Shown here: one piece after another, positions 28,749 through 33,583 of the stretch
How positions within the stretch are numbered: the first letter of the stretch is position 1
How the letters are laid out: the number at the start of each line of letters is the position of its first letter
Position numbers and translations under genes: made by a program
The notes under the pieces: model-generated
Database searches by the model: none
The model's input: the letters and a program-made list of their open reading frames with translations, nothing else
Told to the model about the DNA's origin: nothing
Assembly: GCA_947448795.1 (NCBI GenBank)
Contig: CANFOZ010000024.1
Coordinates: forward strand, 1 to 33,583
DNA: 33,583 nucleotides
Origin: Bacteroidota bacterium
GTDB taxonomy: Bacteria; Bacteroidota; Bacteroidia; AKYH767-A; JAHEYN01
Direction of reading: 5' to 3'

Positions 28749-30086
28749 TCAAGGACGGCGCATGCCACCCATGTTGCGCATCATTGCCGATGCTGCATTT
28801 TTATTCGAAAAGAGCTTCATCATCTTGCGCATCTCCTCAAACTGCTTAATTAAGCGATTCACCTCCTGCACATCACGACCTGCTCCAGAAGCGATACGCT
28901 TCCTACGACTGCCGTTAATAAGATCCGGGTTTTCGCGCTCTTGCGGAGTCATGCTATGTATGATCGCCTCGATGTGTTTAAACGAATCGTTGCTAATATC
29001 AACATCTTTCATCGCTTTTCCCATCCCCGGAATCATCCCCATCAAATCCTTTAAGTTGCCCATCTTCTTGATCTGCTGCAATTGACTCAAAAAATCAGTG
29101 AAGGTGAATTGGTTCTTTTGAATCTTCTTCTGAAGCTTAGCGGCCTCCTCTGCATTAAATTGCTCCTGAGCGCGTTCCACAAATGACACAATGTCACCCA
29201 TACCCAAGATACGGTCGGCCATTCGTGAGGGATAAAACACCTCAAGTGCATCCATTTTCTCACCAGTTCCAATAAATTTAATCGGCTTATTAACGACCGA
29301 AAGGATGGACAACGCAGCACCACCGCGAGTGTCTCCATCCAACTTTGTCAACACAACTCCGTCAAAATTCAAGCGCTCGTTAAAGGCTTTTGCGGTATTT
29401 ACCGCATCCTGCCCAGTCATGGCATCTACCACAAACAGAATCTCATTCGGATTGATCGCCTGTTTAACTGCAGCAATCTCGTTCATCATCTGCTCATCAA
29501 CGGCTAGTCGACCTGCGGTATCGATAATCACCACCGTATGACCGCCCGCCTTCGCATGCTGAACCCCTTTTTTGGCAATATCCACCGCGTTCTTGTTGTC
29601 CGGCTCGGCATACACTTCAACACCAATCTGCTCTCCTAACACCTTCAGCTGGTCAATAGCGGCTGGACGATATATATCGCAAGCAACCAAAAGCACCCGC
29701 GCGCCCTTTTTACCCTTGAGGAAATTCGCCAACTTCGCCGACAAGGTGGTTTTACCTGAACCTTGAAGACCCGACATCAAGATAATCGATGGCGTTGAAG
29801 ACAGGTTCATTTCGCGCTCACTGCCGCCCATTAAAAGAGCTAACTCGTCGTGCACGATCTTCACCATCAGTTGCGATGGAGACACAGCAGTCAACACCTG
29901 CTGGCCCAAGGCTTTTTCTTTAACCGTATCCGTAAAGGTCTTGGCTACTTTAAAGTTGACGTCAGCGTCCAATAAGGCTTTGCGCACTTCCTTGAGCGTT
30001 TCTGCAACGTTAATTTCAGATATATTGCCCTGACCTTTGAGCACTTTAAATGCCCTGTCGAGCTTTTCGGAGAGATTTTCAAACAT
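28749..30086 (-). CDS. ffh: Signal recognition particle GTPase Ffh (SRP54)
   Basis: A 445-residue GTPase that binds signal sequences of nascent membrane proteins with 4.5S RNA and docks to FtsY. The N domain (about 1-88) opens MFENLSEKLDRAFKVLKGQG. The G domain has GLQGSGKTTLSAKLA (G1), DIYRPAAIDQL, DTAGRL (G3) and TKLDGDTRGGAALS (G4). The M domain (about 295-445) contains FTFTDFLSQLQQIKKMGNLKDLMGMIPGM and the RNA-binding block GSRRKRIASGAGRDVQEVNRLIKQF. The C terminus is Met-rich (MMRNMGGMRRP). Complete and normal length. Promoter at 30108-30115. Confidence 0.98.
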   Translation of the reverse strand: MFENLSEKLDRAFKVLKGQGNISEINVAETLKEVRKALLDADVNFKVAKTFTDTVKEKALGQQVLTAVSPSQLMVKIVHDELALLMGGSEREMNLSSTPSIILMSGLQGSGKTTLSAKLANFLKGKKGARVLLVACDIYRPAAIDQLKVLGEQIGVEVYAEPDNKNAVDIAKKGVQHAKAGGHTVVIIDTAGRLAVDEQMMNEIAAVKQAINPNEILFVVDAMTGQDAVNTAKAFNERLNFDGVVLTKLDGDTRGGAALSILSVVNKPIKFIGTGEKMDALEVFYPSRMADRILGMGDIVSFVERAQEQFNAEEAAKLQKKIQKNQFTFTDFLSQLQQIKKMGNLKDLMGMIPGMGKAMKDVDISNDSFKHIEAIIHSMTPQERENPDLINGSRRKRIASGAGRDVQEVNRLIKQFEEMRKMMKLFSNKNAASAMMRNMGGMRRP

Positions 30087-30107
30087 GGATATACATTTTT
30101 AAGGATG

Positions 30108-30115
30108 CAAAGATA
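30108..30115 (-). promoter_or_regulatory. -7 element of ffh
   Basis: TATCTTTG followed by GCA on the minus strand, a perfect TAnnTTTG 21 bases before the ffh start codon. No clear -33 element. Confidence 0.55.
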
Positions 30116-30180
30116 GCAAGAACTTCGTGCTCTTTATTTCTTTGTGCAACAACGTGCCTTTCGGCACTCGGATTATTTCT

Positions 30181-30351
30181 TTAATTAAAATAGACCGCGA
30201 CGATCAAAGACACAAAACCTAAAGAGGTGATTAGAACAACTCCTACTAATCTATGACAACCACACCAACCCCACTCCTTGAATCGCAGGTGGCCGTACCA
30301 AGCCATTGTCATAAAAGGGTTTGAAAGCAGCAGCAGGCCAATTGCAGCCAA
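30181..30351 (-). CDS. Candidate short DUF486-like membrane protein or remnant
   Basis: After the stop of the PhnA-domain gene the same frame stays open for 64 codons and encodes two hydrophobic helices: LAAIGLLLLSNPFMTMAWYGHL and VGVVLITSLGFVSLIVAVYF. The first closely resembles the opening of DUF486 proteins (SNxFMTxAWYGHLK), and the end resembles their last helix (GAVYFMF), but the middle third of that family is absent. There is no ATG at the expected place: candidate starts are TTG at 30351 (56 residues) or ATG at 30312. It is either a small non-ATG gene or an internally deleted relic. Confidence 0.35.
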   Translation of the reverse strand: MAAIGLLLLSNPFMTMAWYGHLRFKEWGWCGCHRLVGVVLITSLGFVSLIVAVYFN

Positions 30352-30375
30352 TCCGCGTAAGTTCTTAAAAGAAAC

Positions 30376-30585
30376 TTAGGCTTTCTTGAGAAATTCGGTC
30401 TTTAATACCAAAACAACTTTATCCACCTTTCCTTCAATGGCATGCTCGTCGTCGGTGAAGCGAATATTTTTAACCACTTGGCCACGCTTTAAATCGGTCG
30501 GACTGCCTTTCACTTTTAAACTTTTAATAATCGTCACAGTATCCCCTTCTTGCAAAATATTTCCGTTCGAATCTCTAACTTCCAT
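30376..30585 (-). CDS. PhnA/YjdM C-terminal domain protein
   Basis: A 69-residue protein corresponding to the C-terminal domain of PhnA/YjdM ('alkylphosphonate utilization protein', a name not backed by a known reaction). The sequence VRDSNGNILQEGDTVTIIKSLKVKGSPTDLKRGQVVKNIRFTDDEHAIEGKVDKVVLVLKTEFLKKA matches this SH3-like domain over its full length. The zinc-ribbon N-terminal domain of E. coli PhnA is absent, as in many short bacterial versions. Function unknown; cytoplasmic. It is followed in frame by the DUF486-like remnant and preceded by the FkbM gene's 3' side (46 bases). Confidence 0.88.
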   Translation of the reverse strand: MEVRDSNGNILQEGDTVTIIKSLKVKGSPTDLKRGQVVKNIRFTDDEHAIEGKVDKVVLVLKTEFLKKA

Positions 30586-30631
30586 GGTGTTTTTTTTACA
30601 AATGTATTCTTTTGCTTGTATTGATTTATTA

Positions 30632-31534
30632 CTATTTAAAAAGCCGCGCTGGTAAATGCTTCAAGTGCGCTTCTGTAATGGCGATAATATTGTCGTGTGT
30701 TGGAAGCATTTTCTCATCGACAATCTCTACTAACCTAGACTTTCGCTCCTTACCTCCTAGCGCTTTAAAAATGCGGTATTTATTGATCGACCTAAGCTTG
30801 CGAAACAAGAGCTCTGGGTGCCTTGGATCAGCATCCACCGAACATTCGACAATGAGCATCGGAGCATCCTTTGCGGACAATAGGCGCTGTGCGCCCTTTA
30901 GTGCCTCAAGCTCATAGCCTTCAATGTCCATTTTCAAAAGATCAACACGCTGCCCAGCCTGTATTTCAATATCCAAGGTGCTTATAACAACTGGCAAGCC
31001 CGTGCTTTCCTTTCCATCCGAAACCATACTCGCACTTCCTCTACTCGACTCCCAACGATCGTATAAAACACCTGCAGAACTGGAAGCACCAAGCGCTTTC
31101 GTGCTAAGCTCAACGCAATGCAAGTCATTCAGCTTTATGTTTTGCTGCAAGAGCCGATGCGTCTCGATATTCGGCTCGAAAGCATATACATGCCCACCCA
31201 TACCAACGATGCGAGCAGCATGAACGGTCATCAATCCAATGTTTGCTCCAACATCTACAAAACAATCGCCTGGCTTTAGTAAACACGACAAAAGATCCAT
31301 GGTGCCTCGCTCATATGTGCCGGTGTAGTAAACCACGTTCTCCACACCCTGATCCTTGACCGGGTCAATAATTAATTTAAAACCATGCAAGGTTTCAATT
31401 ATCATATCGCCTTTGGGTTTAGGCAAAATCAAGTGGGGTAGTCGATGCGCAATATTGCGCACACCCTTGACATCAAGATCGCGCAAAAAAGTGATCAATC
31501 GATGGCGGAAAGGAAAGCGAACAACCGTGCTCAT
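30632..31534 (-). CDS. FkbM family methyltransferase
   Basis: A 300-residue SAM-dependent methyltransferase. The FkbM domain spans about 92-255: GDCFVDVGANIGLMTVHAA (motif I), VYAFEPNIETHRLLQQNIKLN (motif II region with FEP), VISTLD and VDLLKMDIEGYELEALKGAQ (the family 'D.iKiDvEG.E..vl.G'). Many FkbM enzymes O-methylate sugars or polyketides; the substrate is unknown here. The start at 31534 is chosen over the ATG at 31543 because TAAATTTG (a perfect -7 element) occupies 31541-31548, so the transcript would begin within a few bases of the start codon. It is divergent from the large Asp-box gene. Confidence 0.9.
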   Translation of the reverse strand: MSTVVRFPFRHRLITFLRDLDVKGVRNIAHRLPHLILPKPKGDMIIETLHGFKLIIDPVKDQGVENVVYYTGTYERGTMDLLSCLLKPGDCFVDVGANIGLMTVHAARIVGMGGHVYAFEPNIETHRLLQQNIKLNDLHCVELSTKALGASSSAGVLYDRWESSRGSASMVSDGKESTGLPVVISTLDIEIQAGQRVDLLKMDIEGYELEALKGAQRLLSAKDAPMLIVECSVDADPRHPELLFRKLRSINKYRIFKALGGKERKSRLVEIVDEKMLPTHDNIIAITEAHLKHLPARLFK

Positions 31535-31540
31535 GTTGCA

Positions 31541-31548
31541 CAAATTTA
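31541..31548 (-). promoter_or_regulatory. -7 element of the FkbM gene
   Basis: TAAATTTG on the minus strand, six bases before the ATG at 31534, implies a leaderless or nearly leaderless message. Confidence 0.5.
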
Positions 31549-31579
31549 CTACTTAAAGCAGTAGCGCATCGCAATTACT

Positions 31580-31611
31580 TTTGCGCATCTCTGCAGTTTA
31601 AGGTATATTTG
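31580..31611 (+). promoter_or_regulatory. Sigma-A-type promoter of the Asp-box gene
   Basis: TTTG (31580-31583), a 20-base spacer and TATATTTG (31604-31611) fit the Bacteroidota -33/-7 pattern with the same spacing as the promoter at 1774-1805. The ATG is 22 bases downstream. Confidence 0.7.
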
Positions 31612-31633
31612 ACTTGATTAAAAAGGAATAAAC

Positions 31634-33583
31634 ATGAAATCACTCTTGCTTAAAATTGGCTTCGCTGCTACTATAATCAGTGGCACATTTTTACTAAACA
31701 ACTTACACCCCGTAAGCATTCAAGGAGCCTTGTTTACAGATGGTGAAGAGAGCGCTGGTAGCGCAGAAGATCCAGCTGCACGATTCCACGCAGAACAGAA
31801 AAAACTAATCGACCCAGCCACAGGACAAGTTCCTCTGGGCGCTCGCATGCTCGAGTTGGAATATGCGCGTAATCTTGCCAATACCATTTCTGCGGAAGCA
31901 CGCATGACTCCGAATTTATCCTGGACATCGCGCGGCCCTTACCACCTTGGAGGCCGAACACGTGCTGTGGCTATTGATGCAACAAACGAAAATATCCTTA
32001 TCGCTGGCTCCGTATCTGGTGGCATGTATCGCTCTACTAACGGCGGAACTACCTGGACCAAAACAAGCACCTCCTACCCAGGCGCAACAGCCGTGGTTCA
32101 AGATAAGCGTCCAGGCCATACCAATACTTGGTACTACAGCTCTGGCGAACCCTACGGCACTTCGGCTAGTGGAAGCTCCGCTTTTTACCTAGGCAACGGA
32201 ATCTACAAATCAACCGATGGAGGAATCTCTTGGGCTCCATTGCCTGCCACAACAACGACTACCCCACAAACCTTCGACCTGCCGTATGAACTGGTATGGA
32301 ATATCGCTTTTAACAACCACGATACCACGAACACCGTAATTCTTGCTGCTTGCATATCAGGTGTCTACAAAAGCATGGATGGTGGAGCCACATTCACCAG
32401 TGCAGTAGGAACCTTTGCCAACTGGAGCTACTTCACCGATGTGGCGGTAACCGATTCCGGTGTAGCCTATGCATCGCTTAGCTCCGACGGTCCTAACAAA
32501 GGAATCTACCGAAGCACCGACATGGTTACATGGACCAATATCACGCCGTCTTTCTTTCCCGACACGGCTAACCGCATGAAAATCGGCATCGATCCAAGCA
32601 ATCAAAACCGTATTTATATACTTGGTGAAACGCCAAGCGCGGGACAAACTTCCACGAACTACAAGGGCACTCCAGAACAAAACAGTTTATGGCGTTATGA
32701 TTATATTTCTGGCAACGGAGATAATACAGGCGGGAATTGGACCGACCTGTCGGAAAATATTCCTCACAACCAAACCCAGTTCGACAACTTCAACTCACAA
32801 GGAGGCTATGACTTAGTTGTTAAAGTAAAACCAGACGACCCAAACACCGTGTTTATATGCGGTACGAATATATTTCGCTCAACAACGGGCTTTACCGACT
32901 CCACACACACCACCCAAATTGGTGGATACGGTATCAACACCACCTACCCCGATTTCGATCCTTATCCAAATCATCACAGCGATCAGCACGACCTGCTGTT
33001 CTTGCCTTCAAACAACAATGTGATGATCAATGCAGTCGATGGTGGCTTATACAAAACAGCGGATTGTATGAGTTCCAATGTCACTTGGTCTTCACTCAAC
33101 AACTCCTACGTCACCTCACAGTTTTACACAGTCGCGGTAGATCACAACACACCCGGCGACAAGAAAATTATTGGTGGCGCACAAGACAATGGTTCGTGGT
33201 GGGAAAACTCCGACAACCCAACCAATCCATGGACTTTCTCAGCAAAGGGAGATGGCTCGTTTTGCTCCATTCAACAGGCTGGCGGCATGTATTACTTCTC
33301 GCGTCAACTGGGTGAAATTATAAAGTGCACACTCGATGCTACTGGGCATGCTACTGCTTTCCGCCGTATCGACCCTATCGGTGCTTCTGGCTACGACTTT
33401 ATCAACCCTTTCGTGATCGATCCGAACGACGACAAAATCATGTATCTGCCTGCTGGAACAAAAGTATGGCGCAACAACGACCTGAACGCCATCCCATTAT
33501 CGAACCAGTACGATTCAATCAGCACCAACTGGACAACCTTCCCTGATACTGTAACTACCATGGTGTCAGCAATCGCGGTATCC
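31634..33583 (+). CDS. Large exported Asp-box (BNR/sialidase-like propeller) protein, 5' part
   Basis: Open from ATG 31634 to the window edge (650 codons, no stop), so the gene is truncated by the window. An N-terminal signal peptide (SLLLKIGFAATIISGTFLL) is followed by an Ala/Glu-rich pro-segment, then WTSRGPYHLGGRTRAVAIDATNENILIAGSVSGGMYRSTNGGTTW. Asp-box repeats S-x-D/N-x-G-x-x-W/F occur near residues 134 (STNGGTTW), 192 (STDGGISW) and 246 (SMDGGATF), marking a beta-propeller as in sortilin/sialidase-type proteins. The GG-R-x-R-A-(V/I)-A-(I/F)-D-P opening is common in Bacteroidota proteins carrying a type IX secretion C-terminal signal; that end is not in the window. The function is probably surface or extracellular binding or hydrolysis, not assignable. 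Confidence 0.85.
   Translation, partial: MKSLLLKIGFAATIISGTFLLNNLHPVSIQGALFTDGEESAGSAEDPAARFHAEQKKLIDPATGQVPLGARMLELEYARNLANTISAEARMTPNLSWTSRGPYHLGGRTRAVAIDATNENILIAGSVSGGMYRSTNGGTTWTKTSTSYPGATAVVQDKRPGHTNTWYYSSGEPYGTSASGSSAFYLGNGIYKSTDGGISWAPLPATTTTTPQTFDLPYELVWNIAFNNHDTTNTVILAACISGVYKSMDGGATFTSAVGTFANWSYFTDVAVTDSGVAYASLSSDGPNKGIYRSTDMVTWTNITPSFFPDTANRMKIGIDPSNQNRIYILGETPSAGQTSTNYKGTPEQNSLWRYDYISGNGDNTGGNWTDLSENIPHNQTQFDNFNSQGGYDLVVKVKPDDPNTVFICGTNIFRSTTGFTDSTHTTQIGGYGINTTYPDFDPYPNHHSDQHDLLFLPSNNNVMINAVDGGLYKTADCMSSNVTWSSLNNSYVTSQFYTVAVDHNTPGDKKIIGGAQDNGSWWENSDNPTNPWTFSAKGDGSFCSIQQAGGMYYFSRQLGEIIKCTLDATGHATAFRRIDPIGASGYDFINPFVIDPNDDKIMYLPAGTKVWRNNDLNAIPLSNQYDSISTNWTTFPDTVTTMVSAIAVS

Noticed and set aside
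32357-33546. Short frames inside the right-hand region
   Set aside because: All are shadows of the 650-codon open reading frame of the Asp-box protein that runs off the window end.

Overview
The window reads as chromosomal DNA of a Bacteroidota bacterium, probably an environmental Chitinophagales/Sphingobacteriales-type lineage. The evidence is lineage-typical gene families (GWxTD protein, DUF4835 protein, the bamD–rpoZ–coaBC order, a long Asp-box protein of the kind exported by type IX secretion), Bacteroidota -7 promoter elements (TAnnTTTG) upstream of many genes, and the near absence of Shine-Dalgarno sequences.

Layout: (1) 1-2376 is a repeat-rich accessory stretch holding one small operon (membrane protein plus winged-helix regulator) between clusters of palindromic REP-like elements and two copies of a tRNA-Ser-3'-end-like sequence. 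(2) 2377-7726 holds ordinary scattered genes: an ABM-fold protein, peptidase T, a PNPOx-fold protein, a DUF2461 protein, a lipoprotein and a GT4 glycosyltransferase. (3) 7742-9293 is a tightly overlapped operon: methyltransferase, PEBP-like protein, TerB-like protein. (4) 9359-21051 is a stress/dormancy-type island: CBS-pair protein, small exported protein plus alpha/beta-hydrolase-like protein, Pro-rich small protein, Hsp20, a Tyr/Trp-rich exported protein, a GT4-(alpha/alpha) fusion, a GH130 mannoside-active enzyme, a helical protein, an MlaEFD-type lipid transporter and a triple-BON protein. (5) 21181-30086 is core genome: GWxTD protein, lon, DUF4835, coaBC, rpoZ, bamD, ffh. (6) 30181-33583 holds a PhnA-domain protein, an FkbM methyltransferase and the 5' part of a large exported Asp-box protein cut by the window edge.

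The main discovery is regulatory. Five Crp/Fnr-type palindromes (core TGA-N6-TCA, near TTGAT-N4-ATCAA) lie upstream of the genes of region 4. In every case the palindrome centre is exactly 55 bp from the centre of a -7-like octamer, which places the activator near -62 (class I geometry). One palindrome sits between two divergent transcription units and has the same 55-bp spacing on both sides, so six promoters share this architecture. The predicted regulon joins Hsp20, a CBS protein, a hydrolase related to the PRTase/dienelactone-hydrolase family, BON domains, envelope lipid transport and glycan metabolism. Its content recalls the mycobacterial DosR dormancy set, but with a Crp/Fnr-like switch. 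No regulator gene for it lies in the window.

Other points of note: the hydrolase has Gly where the nucleophile Ser should be; the 523-residue Tyr/Trp/Pro-rich exported protein is unrecognised; and several genes appear to be transcribed with almost no 5' leader.
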